Shown piece by piece: positions 18,369-29,200 of a stretch of DNA of 64,000 nucleotides (positions are counted from its first letter, which is position 1; each line of letters begins with the position of its first letter). Under the pieces are notes generated by a model. That model searched no databases and had not been told where the DNA came from. It saw nothing but the letters and a program-made list of their open reading frames with translations. Source of the DNA: CAZDKK01 sp964603725. Lineage in GTDB: Bacteria > Eisenbacteria > RBG-16-71-46 > CAIMUX01 > WJJG01. A program made the translations under genes and the position numbers. Location of the stretch: contig CAZRWW010000009.1 in the NCBI GenBank assembly GCA_964603725.1, positions 1-64,000 on the forward strand, written 5' to 3'.

Positions 18369-19331
18369 CTAAGGTGCGTGACGTACGCTGAGAGATGCCA
18401 CCGGCCCGAGGCGGTCGGCCAGTAGCGCCTCGAGGCCGATCACCGCGCGATCGCGCTCGGCCGAGTCGCCCGCGGCCCGTCGCGCTTCTTCCAGCAGACC
18501 GGCCAGGTCCACGCGGGCGCGCGCCGTCACAGCCACGAGAAACGTCTCGGAACCGGGCTCGCCCTCGAAAGCCCATTCATCGCCGCTGGAGGCGGGGGGC
18601 AGCTGCGTCGTCATGCCGCCGGGAACGCGCACGAGCGCAGCAGCCGGGCCCTCCGGGTGGAGCAGCGCGATCCTCCCGGCCGGATCGACGTGGAACACCA
18701 CGGGGAAGCCGTCGCGGGCAAGCGTGAAGCGCAGGAAGAACGACTCGCCCGTGCGCCAGACGCGCTCGCCCGAGGTCGCGACATTCCGGCCATCGGTCAC
18801 GCTTGCTCCGCTCTCCCGGCCGGCGCTCCGCTCGTCTCCGCGCAGCGTGGCGGCCGGGATGAGCTGGAGGTCGTGCACACCCGGGCCCGGTTGGGGCAGG
18901 AGCCGCATGGCCACGACGATCAGCGCCGCCGCGGCCGCCACGGGAATGAGCAGGCGCGGGGCCGAGCGCCGCGAGAGAAGCGTCCCGAGCGGCCTGAGTG
19001 CCGCCTCAAGGGGGCGCAGCCAACCCCGCGCACGCAGGGCCGCCCCGGCCGCTCTGGCGTCGTGCGCGGATAGCCCGAGTCGCTGGCGCATTGCAGCCAG
19101 GCTGGCCGCGGCCTCGCGGGCCTCTTCCGGGGTCAGGCGCTGGGCGGCGCCGGCGAGATCCGGAAGCGATCCCAGGGGCCCGGGAGCGCGCTCGATCTCC
19201 TGCAGCCGCGCGAGCAGAGCGCGGCACGTCGCGCAGGCGGCCAGGTGCTCGCCCGCCTGCGCGCGTTCTTCGGGCGCCAGATCCTCGTAGGCCAGGATCA
19301 GCTCCTGCCATTCCTCATGCGATGGCGTCAT
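18369..19331 (-). CDS. Membrane anti-sigma factor: zf-HC2 finger, one TM segment, DUF4384-like periplasmic domain
   Basis: 320 residues. The ATG at 19331 overlaps the sigma-factor stop (ATGA). An N-terminal HxxxCxxC zinc finger (His29, Cys33, Cys36) is the standard sigma-binding element of ZAS-type anti-sigma factors. One membrane segment (LLIPVAAAAALIVVAMRLL) follows near residues 130-150. The C-terminal half contains TGESFFLRFTLARDGFPVVF and VDPAGRIALLHPEGP, the core pattern of DUF4384, a domain often found with CHAT, caspase-like and kinase partners. It probably holds the adjacent sigma factor inactive at the inner membrane and responds to envelope signals through the outer domain. The convergent neighbour is the TPR-CHAT gene, 98 bases away. 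Confidence 0.8.
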   Translation of the reverse strand: MTPSHEEWQELILAYEDLAPEERAQAGEHLAACATCRALLARLQEIERAPGPLGSLPDLAGAAQRLTPEEAREAAASLAAMRQRLGLSAHDARAAGAALRARGWLRPLEAALRPLGTLLSRRSAPRLLIPVAAAAALIVVAMRLLPQPGPGVHDLQLIPAATLRGDERSAGRESGASVTDGRNVATSGERVWRTGESFFLRFTLARDGFPVVFHVDPAGRIALLHPEGPAAALVRVPGGMTTQLPPASSGDEWAFEGEPGSETFLVAVTARARVDLAGLLEEARRAAGDSAERDRAVIGLEALLADRLGPVASLSVRHAP

Positions 19332-20044
19332 CCGTGGTTCCCCGCTTGAGAAGACCGTTCTCGCCGGCGAGGAGTTGCACCCAATCCGGAGCCCGGGTTC
19401 CCGACCGGCGCGCATGCTGCCAGACCCAGCGCACGAACCAGGCACTTGCGCACGGCCAGTCGCCCGCGCCGGATCCAGGCCTTGACGGTGTTGAGCGGAG
19501 CCGCGAGAGCCTCGGCAATGGCCTGGTAATCCATCTGCCGGAACAACAGCATTTCCAGGGCCGATCGTTGGTGAGCGCTCGGCAGCTTCCGGACGCAGCT
19601 CTCGAGCGCCGCCAGGAATTCGCAGCGCTCCAGCTCGACGAGCGGATCGCCTCCCGGGGCAAAGCCTTCGAGATCCGGCGACTCCTCGCCGGAGCGCGCG
19701 CCCCCCTCTCGTTCCAGTCGCCGGCGGGATCGGCGATACTCGTCGAGAAGACGGTAGTAGGCCCGCTTGCGGAACCAGGCCCAGAAGCTCCCCGGACGCG
19801 TGTAGGTGAATCGCCCGCGTTCGATGTCGCCGAGCACCCCGAGCAGGGCCTCTTGCGCCCAGTCGTGGCGCTGCTCGCGATCGGCGGTCAAACGGCAGGC
19901 GAGGCAGTACACGGGATGGTGGGTGCGGGTGAGAAAATCGGAGATCGCCTCCGTCCGGCGGGAGAGGAGTCCCGCCACAAGCTCCCGCTCCGAGATCTCC
20001 GCGGAGGGGACGCCTGAATCCCGTCCGGTGCCGGCCTGCTCCAT
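19328..20044 (-). CDS. ECF-type sigma-70 family RNA polymerase sigma factor
   Basis: 238 residues. Region 2 is visible in HPVYCLACRLTADREQRHDW and FWAWFRKRAYYRLLDEYRR, and region 4 in LPSAHQRSALEMLLF, YQAIAEALAAPLNTVKAWIR and RRGRLAVRK. The regions are joined by an RRRLEREGG linker with no sigma-1.1 or sigma-3 domain, as in ECF factors. The last 30 residues (ALGLAACAPVG onward) are a loose tail. The stop overlaps the anti-sigma start by 4 bases, so the pair is translationally coupled. The start lies in ATGCATGCATGG with no good ribosome-binding site; the in-frame ATG at 20044 is used. The upstream 298 bases are the divergent region towards the small secreted protein. Confidence 0.85.
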   Translation of the reverse strand: MEQAGTGRDSGVPSAEISERELVAGLLSRRTEAISDFLTRTHHPVYCLACRLTADREQRHDWAQEALLGVLGDIERGRFTYTRPGSFWAWFRKRAYYRLLDEYRRSRRRLEREGGARSGEESPDLEGFAPGGDPLVELERCEFLAALESCVRKLPSAHQRSALEMLLFRQMDYQAIAEALAAPLNTVKAWIRRGRLAVRKCLVRALGLAACAPVGNPGSGLGATPRRRERSSQAGNHG

Positions 20045-20216
20045 GCATGCATGCTACCGCACGCCGCGGTGGCTGGGAATCGGCAGCGAGCGCGTCTCGC
20101 CCGGTCGTCAGTGGGTCGGCGCCCAGTCTCCCCGGGCACTCGGCCGCCACCACAATCTCAATAAATACAATCGTTTACGTTCGATGACCCAAGGTTGCAT
20201 TCTCCGGTTTTTCCCT

Positions 20217-20245
20217 TTGCAACGGAGTGGCCTCGGGTATAGAAT
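20217..20245 (+). promoter_or_regulatory. Probable sigma-70-type promoter for the secreted protein at 20343
   Basis: TTGCAA (20217-20222), 17 bases, TAGAAT (20240-20245), in an unusually A+T-rich patch (20155-20250) of an otherwise G+C-rich window. Predicted start is near 20252. Confidence 0.5.
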
Positions 20246-20259
20246 CAATCCCGACGGGT

Positions 20260-20283
20260 AACACCCGATCAGCACCAGGTGTT
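20260..20283 (+). promoter_or_regulatory. Inverted repeat in the leader of the secreted protein gene
   Basis: AACACC (20260-20265) and GGTGTT (20278-20283) flank 12 bases just after the predicted transcription start. It could be an operator or a small leader hairpin. Confidence 0.3.
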
Positions 20284-20342
20284 GCGATAGGCGGCGCGGT
20301 TCTCGGTGAATCGCGATGCCTGATCGACCAAGGAGGCCACCT

Positions 20343-20987
20343 ATGAGAGCATTGCTACCAGTTGCACTGACCTTGGCGTTCGTCTGCTTCGGGACTGGCT
20401 ATGCCGTTGCCACCGATGACGGCTTGACGCATGGCCCGAGCGCCACAGGCGGAACCCTTCAGCGGGAGTACGGCCAGGGCTCGCTGACGACCATGTTCGC
20501 GTCCAACAACGGCTTTGCCGGCAACTCGTTCGACGTCACCGCGCTCGTCGACCTGACCGTCGTCGGTTGGGACTGCAACCTGGACGCGGGCACGTGGAAC
20601 ATCGAGATCTGGACGCGCAACGGCACCTGCAACGGCTTCGAGCAGAATCCAGCCGAATGGTCGCTGCTGGGCACCGTCGTGGTCCAGGGTGCCGGCGTCG
20701 ATCTGCCCACGCACATCGACATCGGCGGACTGACGATGACGGCCGGCCAGCTCGTCGGCGTGATCGCGCGCTGTCAGGAGTACTCCGCCTTCAATTACAC
20801 GAACGGCGGTCCCAACACGTACTCGAACGCCGACATGTCCATCACGACCTATCGGGGGCTCTCGGATGGTTGGCCTCCCTCGAGCCTCTTCACGTATCGC
20901 GCGTGGAACGGCACGGTGCACTACGATTACGGTGGCTGCAGCCCGGTCGAGGCGACGACCTGGGGCGCCATCAAGTCCTTGTTCTAG
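20343..20987 (+). CDS. Small secreted protein of unknown function
   Basis: 214 residues. AAGGAGG (about 20330-20336) precedes the ATG at 20343, and the protein starts with a clean signal peptide (RALLPVALTLAFVCFGTGYA). The mature part is beta-rich and Asn/Gly/Tyr-rich (SNNGFAGNSFDVTALVDLTV; WNIEIWTRNGTCNGFEQNP; CQEYSAFNYTNGGPNTYSN), with four Cys that could form disulfides. It resembles jelly-roll or carbohydrate-binding surface proteins but I cannot name a family. It ends in PVEATTWGAIKSLF, a short aromatic/basic tail that looks like a separate motif rather than part of the fold. The gene has its own A+T-rich promoter region and stands alone. Confidence 0.65.
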   Translation: MRALLPVALTLAFVCFGTGYAVATDDGLTHGPSATGGTLQREYGQGSLTTMFASNNGFAGNSFDVTALVDLTVVGWDCNLDAGTWNIEIWTRNGTCNGFEQNPAEWSLLGTVVVQGAGVDLPTHIDIGGLTMTAGQLVGVIARCQEYSAFNYTNGGPNTYSNADMSITTYRGLSDGWPPSSLFTYRAWNGTVHYDYGGCSPVEATTWGAIKSLF

Positions 20988-21017
20988 CACCTGCGCTGTA
21001 GAGCTTCGGGTTGTGGG

Positions 21018-21264
21018 CGGTGCCTGGTACGCCGCCCACAACCGGTTTCCGAGCGGTTCCGACCCGCTAATCCCACTCTCCCGGGGCGCGGACGTCCCGT
21101 TCCAGCGTGCGCACCAGCCGACCGCCGGCATCGTGGATGCTCATCCGAATCGCGGAGGCGCTCGCCAGGACGAAGCGAAGGGCGACGTCGTAGCTGCCCG
21201 CGCCAAAGGACTGCGTCTCTCCCGCGAAGATGATGTCGGGCGGCGGCGCGCTCTTCCGGGGCGC
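21018..21264 (-). pseudogene. Degenerate FlgD-like C-terminal domain (frameshifted remnant)
   Basis: Directly after the kinase TAG (21265-21267), the same frame continues for 65 codons: PPPDIIFAGETQSF, then VALRFVLASASAIRMSIHDA, GGRLVRTLERDVRAPGEWD, and a TAG at 21067-21069. This is the first two-thirds of an FlgD-like module. Four bases later, in a shifted frame, the expected remainder resumes as GSEPLGNRLWAAYQA, completing a WDG-(S/R)-(E/D)-LGNRL-AxYQA pattern. So a module like those closing the other secreted proteins is broken by a +1 shift and a stop. It has no start codon or ribosome-binding site of its own. It may be the tail of a lost secreted gene or of an ancestral longer kinase. 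Confidence 0.6.
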
Positions 21265-23571
21265 CTAGGGAGCGGTCGCGCCCGCCTCCGCCCGCCGGGC
21301 GGCACCGTTCGCGCGGGCGCGCACGACGATCGCCTCGAAGGCGGGGTCTCCATGCAGCACTGACAGATCGGCGTCGCGCGTCATCCAATCGGCGTCGAAG
21401 TAGCCGTGCTCAACCGCTTCCCGCAGAGAGCCCAGCGCGGCCGCCCGGTCGCCTCTCAAGGCGGAGAGGCAACCCAGGTTGTAAACCGAGTTGAGCGTGG
21501 CGGGGTGATGTTCGCCCAGCACCCGGCGCTGTTCGCCCAGGGCAGCGCGCAGGAGCGAGTCGGCTTCGGGGAAGCGCTGCTGGCTCGCGCAGTTCATGGC
21601 GGTCGCAAGCAGGCAGGCCAGCGTGTTCGGGTGGCTGTCGCCCAGCACGGCGCGCATGCCCTGCAGAGCCTCGCGATAGAGCGTGTCCGCCGCCGCGTAC
21701 CGCTCGAGACGGTTGAGCACGGTGGCGTGGTTGTGCTTCGCCTTGAGGGTCTCGGGATTGTCCTGGCCCAGGACCCAGGTCATGGTTGCGGCCGTCTCGC
21801 CGATGAGCGCCTCCGCTTCGGCGTACCGCCCTTGCTGTTGCCAGACGAGAGCCAGGTCGACCGCCGAAGACAAGGTCTCCAGGTGATCAGGGCCGCGCAC
21901 ATGGCGCCGCAGCGCGAACACCCGCTGGTGGAGGGACTCGGCCTCCGCGTAGCGGCCAAGCGTGTTGAGGGTGGTCGCGAGATTGGCCATCGAGGTGAGG
22001 GTCAGCGGGTCCTGCTCGCCCAGCCCGATCCGGCCCGCGTCGATCGCCTCGCGGTACAGCTCCTCGGCATCCTGATATCGCCCGACATCCCAGTAGACGA
22101 CCGCCAGATTGTGCATGGTCTCGATCGTTCCCCGCCGGTTCGTCCCCAGATGCTCCCGCTGCAACAGGAGCGATCGCGAGAGCATCTTCGCCGCCTTGTC
22201 GTAGAGCCCCAGGCCCTCGTAGGTCCTGCCGAGGATGCTCATCATCCGCGACCGCAGCGCGGGGTCGCCCGAGGTTTCCGTGTCGATCCGGGCCGCGCCG
22301 CGATCCAGGAGCTCGCGCGCCGTGACCGTTCGTCCGTGCGTCAGGCTTGGGTCGGGCGCCAGGAAGAGACCGACCAGGAACTCCGCCACCCACTCGGCCC
22401 GGTTGCGCTCGAGGGCGATCCGCCGCGCCTGCCAGCTCATCATCCCGGCGAAGGCGATCAGCGCTGCGAGGCCCAGCGTCGCGACAGGCACCAGAACCCG
22501 GTGGCGCCGGAGAAACTTCCTGGCCTTGTAGCCGACGCTCGGCGGGCGGGCCAGCACCGGCTCATGGGCGAGGTAGCGGCCGATGTCGGCGGCCAGGTCG
22601 CTGGGCGAGCCATAGCGCCGCGTGCGGTCCTTCTCCATCGCCTTCATGGTGATCCAGTCGAGATCACCTTTGAGGACATGCGCGAGTCGGATCGGGTCGG
22701 TCCGCCGCCGGCGGGCCACCTCGACCGACTGGTCTTCGCGCGAGGACATGCGCTCGCTCGGCCGCGGCGGCTCTTGTTCCCGAATCCGCTGCCGGATCGC
22801 ATCCAGCCCGGCCTGGCGCAAGCGACGCGGATCGAGCGGCAGAGCCCCCACCAGGAGTTCATAGAGCATCACACCCAGGGCATAGACATCGGTGCGGGTA
22901 TCGACGTCCAGCTCGGCCGCCTCGGCCTGCTCTGGGCTCATGTACTCCGGCGTCCCGATCATCACGCCCCGCTCGGTGAAGAGCGTTCGCTCGGTCAGCT
23001 TCTGCTGGATGGCCTTGGCCACGCCGAAGTCGATCACCTTGGGGCGGGGCGTGTCGCCCGTGAGCGTCACCAGGACGTTGGAGGGCTTGAGATCACGGTG
23101 GATGATGCCCTTCTGATGGGCATGTTGGACCCCGGCGCACACGTCTTGGAGCAGGCGCAAGCGCTCGTCGATCGCTAGCCGATGGCGGTCGCAGTAGGCC
23201 GTGATCGGCTCGCCGTGGACGTGTTCCATGACGAAGTACGGGCGGCCCTCGGGAGTCGACCCGGCGTCGAACACCCTGGCGACGGCCTGGTGATCCATCA
23301 AGGCCAGAGCCTGGCGCTCCGCGGCGAAGCGAGCGATGACCTGCTCGGTGTCCATGCCGAGCTTGACGATCTTGATGGCGACGCGGCGCCGGATGGGCTC
23401 GATCTGCTCCGCCAGCCAGACCTCGCCCATGCCCCCTTCGCCGATCCGCTGCAAGAGCTTGTAGGGGCCGATCCGAGATCCCGGGCTTCCGGCGGCGGGC
23501 CGCAGGGTCGTCGTGACGGCGGGCGCATCCGCCGGGCTCCGGCCCTGCTCGCTCTGCTCGATCCTGTCCAT
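21265..23571 (-). CDS. Membrane Ser/Thr protein kinase with C-terminal TPR repeats
   Basis: 768 residues from the ATG at 23571; a GTG at 23583 would add 4. The N-terminal Hanks-type kinase has the glycine loop IGEGGMGEV (43-51), Lys67 in AIKIV, catalytic HRDLKPSN (Asp160) and DFG (181-183), and an APE-like PEYMSPEQ. One membrane segment (VLVPVATLGLAALIAFAGMM) follows near residue 375. The remaining ~380 residues are TPRs of about 42 residues with NLA..Y...GRY.EAE.L yielding the pattern typical of PknB-TPR proteins in deep-branching Gram-negatives. The kinase faces the cytoplasm, the TPRs the periplasm, so it could relay an envelope signal. It is monocistronic as seen; downstream in frame lies a broken FlgD-like segment. 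Confidence 0.93.
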   Translation of the reverse strand: MDRIEQSEQGRSPADAPAVTTTLRPAAGSPGSRIGPYKLLQRIGEGGMGEVWLAEQIEPIRRRVAIKIVKLGMDTEQVIARFAAERQALALMDHQAVARVFDAGSTPEGRPYFVMEHVHGEPITAYCDRHRLAIDERLRLLQDVCAGVQHAHQKGIIHRDLKPSNVLVTLTGDTPRPKVIDFGVAKAIQQKLTERTLFTERGVMIGTPEYMSPEQAEAAELDVDTRTDVYALGVMLYELLVGALPLDPRRLRQAGLDAIRQRIREQEPPRPSERMSSREDQSVEVARRRRTDPIRLAHVLKGDLDWITMKAMEKDRTRRYGSPSDLAADIGRYLAHEPVLARPPSVGYKARKFLRRHRVLVPVATLGLAALIAFAGMMSWQARRIALERNRAEWVAEFLVGLFLAPDPSLTHGRTVTARELLDRGAARIDTETSGDPALRSRMMSILGRTYEGLGLYDKAAKMLSRSLLLQREHLGTNRRGTIETMHNLAVVYWDVGRYQDAEELYREAIDAGRIGLGEQDPLTLTSMANLATTLNTLGRYAEAESLHQRVFALRRHVRGPDHLETLSSAVDLALVWQQQGRYAEAEALIGETAATMTWVLGQDNPETLKAKHNHATVLNRLERYAAADTLYREALQGMRAVLGDSHPNTLACLLATAMNCASQQRFPEADSLLRAALGEQRRVLGEHHPATLNSVYNLGCLSALRGDRAAALGSLREAVEHGYFDADWMTRDADLSVLHGDPAFEAIVVRARANGAARRAEAGATAP

Positions 23572-23637
23572 GCCGGCGCACACCGCCCGTTCTGGCCTGG
23601 GTCAGACGACTCGCGGCAGAGGGCAGCCGCGGTCCTT

Positions 23638-24375
23638 TCACACACGCTCGCCCGCGGCGCCGACGCATCCGTCACTGGTGTCGGCTTCGTGGCCCGGCGG
23701 CGTCTGGACGCCGCGGCCTGCCAGCGCGCGAGGGGCGAGCACGTGGTCCTCCAGGAAGACGTGCTTCCAGAGTTCGGTCTCCAGGCGGGCCAGTCCGCGG
23801 TAGAGCTCGCGCCAACTCGCGCAGGCTTCCGGGGGAGGTGTCAAGTTGCGGGTGAGCGTCCGCGTCAGTCGCAGGCTCTCGCCGTGTTCGACGTGCTCTC
23901 GCATCATGGCCTGGATCGGCGCCTGCACCGTGTCGGCGAGTCCCGCGAGGATCCGTGGGAACAGACCGCGCTCTTCCTTTGCCAGGTGACTCTCCACGGC
24001 GGCGTGGATTCGCGTGAGGTGCTCGGCCAGCCCCAGGGGGCACGTCGGCTTGTCGGCGTGCAGGCGCTCGACTTTCCGGGCCAGGGCGATCAACGCGGGC
24101 AGATCCCGGCGCAGCGGCTTGTGATAGCGCTCGAGAATGTGGTCAATGAGCTCGCTCAGCGGGCGCCGCCTCCAATCGGCCTCCGCGGGCTCCGTGGGGG
24201 CGAGCCGGGCCAGCTCGGCTTCCACCTCCAGGACGGCGAGGCCCGCCTGCTGGCAGGCCGTCGCGAGGGAGCGGTGGCCGCGGCAGCAGTAGTCGAGACC
24301 GTGGCGCTCTAAGACCTCCGCGGCTCCGGGATTGGTCAGCACGATCTGCTTCAGGGTCATCGCGGCAGTGCTCAT
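23638..24375 (-). CDS. ric: Iron-sulfur cluster repair di-iron protein (RIC/YtfE/ScdA)
   Basis: 245 residues. The ATG at 24375 follows AAGGAGGTGG. The N-terminal ScdA_N/DUF542 domain has GLDYCCRGHRSLATAC (Cys pair near residues 28-29), and the rest is a hemerythrin-like four-helix bundle with His/Glu ligands in IDHILERYHKPLRRDLP, LTRIHAAVESHLAKEE and MREHVEHGESL. RIC proteins donate iron to damaged Fe-S clusters after nitric oxide or oxidative stress, in the cytoplasm. E. coli is ~220 residues, so this one has a short extra C-terminal tail (LAGRGVQTPPGHEADTSDG) after the last helix. It is divergent from norR, and its promoter has a sigma-54 signature with NorR-type sites upstream. Function and control are therefore strongly supported. 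Confidence 0.93.
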   Translation of the reverse strand: MSTAAMTLKQIVLTNPGAAEVLERHGLDYCCRGHRSLATACQQAGLAVLEVEAELARLAPTEPAEADWRRRPLSELIDHILERYHKPLRRDLPALIALARKVERLHADKPTCPLGLAEHLTRIHAAVESHLAKEERGLFPRILAGLADTVQAPIQAMMREHVEHGESLRLTRTLTRNLTPPPEACASWRELYRGLARLETELWKHVFLEDHVLAPRALAGRGVQTPPGHEADTSDGCVGAAGERV

Positions 24376-24406
24376 GGGCGTCCACCTCCTTCCGGAGTGA
24401 CCGGGA

Positions 24407-24421
24407 GCACAATGCGCGCCA
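24407..24421 (-). promoter_or_regulatory. Sigma-54 (-24/-12) promoter of ric
   Basis: On the minus strand, TGGCGCGCATTGTGC matches TGGCAC-N5-TTGC with the invariant GG-N10-GC spacing. Only two other positions differ from consensus. Transcription would start near 24395, about 20 bases before the ric ATG. The divergent neighbour is NorR, a sigma-54 activator. Confidence 0.75.
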
Positions 24422-24459
24422 CGCCGAAATCGACTGCCGTGATGTGACTTGGGCTCGTG

Positions 24460-24476
24460 GATGTCTCCAATACATC
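24460..24476. promoter_or_regulatory. NorR-type enhancer site 1
   Basis: GATGTCTCCAATACATC is a perfect GATGT-N7-ACATC inverted repeat that contains the known NorR core GT-N7-AC. It lies ~40-55 bases upstream of the ric -24 element. Confidence 0.7.
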
Positions 24477-24485
24477 GATCGGGGT

Positions 24486-24502
24486 GTTGTGCATTCCACA
24501 TC
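24486..24502. promoter_or_regulatory. NorR-type enhancer site 2, overlapping the norR promoter
   Basis: GTTGTGCATTCCACATC fits GATGT-N7-ACATC with one mismatch and keeps GT-N7-AC. Its centre is 26 bases from that of site 1. It overlaps the -35 zone of a possible norR promoter whose -10 is TACTAT (24509-24514). A further half-site GATGT is at 24506-24510. Confidence 0.65.
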
Positions 24503-24522
24503 CAGGATGTACTATTGTCACC

Positions 24523-26082
<1,560 letters not shown>

Positions 26083-26246
26083 GCGAACCAACCCGGGCCC
26101 GGCCCCTCGCGCTCAGCCTCGCCGGCTGATACGATCGATAGGCGCTCCGCCCGAGTCGGTCGGCAGACGCCGAAATGCCGACGGGCGAATGAGGCGGCGG
26201 CGCACGCGCTCGCGGCGCAGGGCATGGCCGGCGCAAGGGTGGGAGC

Positions 26247-29200
26247 ATGCGCAAGAGCAAGATGGGGCGGCCGCTGCTGGCGTTGCTGGGGCAGGTCTTG
26301 GCATCGTCGCTTCTTCCGCCGGCCGTCGCTCCGGCCGCCGCCGGCGCGGATGGAGCACGAGGCGCGCAGGCGGCGCCGGAGATGCCGGCGGCGCACGAAG
26401 CCCGCGCAGCACGAGGAGCAGCCGTGGTCCAACAAGGCTATCAGCGATCCGTCGCTGGCCGCACGATGAACTACCACTCGCCGCTGCCGGGCCAGCGCAG
26501 CGCGCTCCTGGTGCGGGCGCAGGCGGACTGGCCGGGGATCGTCTGGCAGACCGAGCCGGTGCGCCTGCCGGTGGTGGGGGAGCCGGTCCGCGCGACGGGC
26601 GCAGGTCCGACCCTCCCCGCGGGCGAAACGATCCGCTTCGCCTGGCTGGCCGGCCTGGGCTGCAACCTCGGGGCGCCCGAGTTCCGGCTCGAGGTCGATG
26701 GAATCGGGTCGCTCGCCTTTCGCACCGTCGCCGATTCGACCTGGCTTGCGACCGGCGAGGGCGGCCTCGCGCTTGCCTTTCACAGCGCCCAGCGCGATCT
26801 CCACGGCGACCACTTCGGCATCATGGTGCTCGACGTGCCGCGCGCCGCGGTGCGCCCGGGCGAGCACCTCACCCTGCGCATCACGGGCGCGCCGGCGGGG
26901 AGCCAGGCCTGGGTGATGACCTTCGAGGAGCCGCTCAGCGAGGGCGCCGCCGTGCGCCCATTGCCGCTGCTGGCGCGCCGCCCCCGCGGCCCGGCCCAGC
27001 CGGTGGACGTGACCGTCGTCCACCTGGGGGAGCCGGCCACGTTCGTCCTGCGCTGTCCCGACTGCGAGCCCGTCACGCGGCCGCTGGCCTTCGGCTTCAA
27101 CCGGGTCAGGCTCTACCTCCCGCCCGCGGACACGGCGCGCGAGGTCGAGCTGGAGATCGGGCGCGGCGGCCGGACGAGCCGGCACGTCTTCACACTCGAG
27201 CCCGTGCGGGCGTGGACCGTCTCGCTCGTCCAGCACACGCACACCGACATCGGCTACACGCGCCCCCAGACCGAGATCCTCTCCGAGCACCTGCGCTACA
27301 TCGACTACGCCCTCGACTACTGCGACGCCACCGATGAGTACCCCGAGGAAGCGCGCTTCCGCTGGACGTGCGAGGTCGCCTGGCCGGTGGCCGAGTACCT
27401 GCGCGCGCGTCCGGCGGAGCAGCTCGAGCGGCTCGCGCGTCGCGTGGGCGAGGGTCGCATCGAGCTCACCGCCATGCCGCTCAACCTCGCCGAGGTGATC
27501 GACGAGAACGCGCTGCGAGCCTCGCTCGGGCTGCTGGGTGAAGCGCGCCGCCGCGGCCTGCCGGTCGCGACGGCGATGCAGAACGACGTCAACGGCATCG
27601 CCTGGTGCCTGATCGACTGGTTCGCGGACCTGGGCGTGCGCTTCGTCGCCATGGGCGAGCACACCCACCGGGCGCTCGAGCCCTTCGATCGTCCTACGCC
27701 CTTCTGGTGGGAATCTCCGGCGGGCCAGCGCGTGCTCGCCTTCCGCGCCGATCACTACATGACGGCCGACTTCTGGGGCGTCCTGCAGGGCGACCTGAAT
27801 CTGATCGAGACCAATCTGGTGGACTACCTCGGCAACCTCGCGGCCAAGGGCTATCCCCACGACGAGATCGCCGTGCAGTTCTCGGGCTACATCACCGACA
27901 ACGCGCCGCCCTCGACCTATGCGAGCGATCTCATCCGGCAGTGGAATGAGGCCTACCTCTGGCCCCGGCTGCGGACGGCCACCATGGGCGGCTTCCTGGG
28001 GCGCATCGAGCGCTCCAGCGGCGGCGAGCTGCCCGTCTACCGCGCGGCCTGGCCCGACTGGTGGACGGACGGCTTCGGCAGCGCGATGCGCGAAACGGCC
28101 GCCCTGCGCCACGCGCAGAGCGACCTCATCGCGACGCAGGGCTTGCTCGCCATGGCCGCGTTGCTGGGCGCGGAGATCCCGGCCACCCTGCGGGCGCAGT
28201 CGGACGAGGCGGCCGAGCTCTTGATCTTTGCCAACGAGCACACCTTCGGCGCGGCCGAAAGCGTGCGCGATCCGCTCTGCGAGAACAGCGTCGTGCAGTG
28301 GATGGAGAAGGCTTCCTACGTCTGGCAGGCGGTGATGCGCGCGCGCCTGCTGCGCGAGGGCGCCCTGGGGCTGCTGCAGCCGCACGTGGGAGCCGAGCGC
28401 GTTCCCACGCTCACGGTCTTCAACACACTCAACCATGCGCGCGCGGGGCTGGTGACGTTCTTTGCCGATCACGCGCTTCTGCCGCGCGACGGTTCGTTCG
28501 TCCTGCGGGATCCGCAGGGGCGCCCGGCGGCGGTGCAGTGGGTGTCGGGGCGCGCCGAGGGCAGCACCTGGGCGCTGTGGGAGGAGGACGTCACGGCCTT
28601 CGGCTGGAAGACCTACCGGGTCGAGCGCCCGGACGGCGCGGCGGCGCCCGGGGGGCCGAGGGCGGCTGAAGCCGGGGATGCGCGCCGGCTCGAGAACGAC
28701 GACTACCGCATCGTGGTGGATCCTACGCGCGGCGGCATCACCGAGCTCCTGGACAAGCGGCTTGGCCTCGACCTGCTCGACGCCGGGCGTCAGCACCAGC
28801 TCGGTGAAGTGATCTACGAGCGGCTCGACGACCGCGCGGCGATGGAGCGTCACGAGCTGGGCGGTCATCGGCGCGCGAGCTGGTCCGATCTGCAGGTCGA
28901 GCCTGGCGAGGCTGGACCGGTGTGGCAGAGCCTGCGGCTGCGGGGACGGCTCGAGGGCTGGGACGAGCTCGCGCTCGAGATCCGCCTGTACAGGACGGCC
29001 AAGCGCATCGAGCTCGTCTACCAGGGGCGCAAGCAGCGCGTGACCGATCCGGAGGCAGTCTACGTCGCCCTGCCGTTCGACCTGCCGGGCGCTCACCTGG
29101 AGTTCGAGGCCCAGGGTGGGACGGTCGTCCCGGGCGTGGATCAGCTTCCGGGCACCGCCTCGGACTGGAACACGATCCAGGCGTACGCCGCAGTGCGCGG

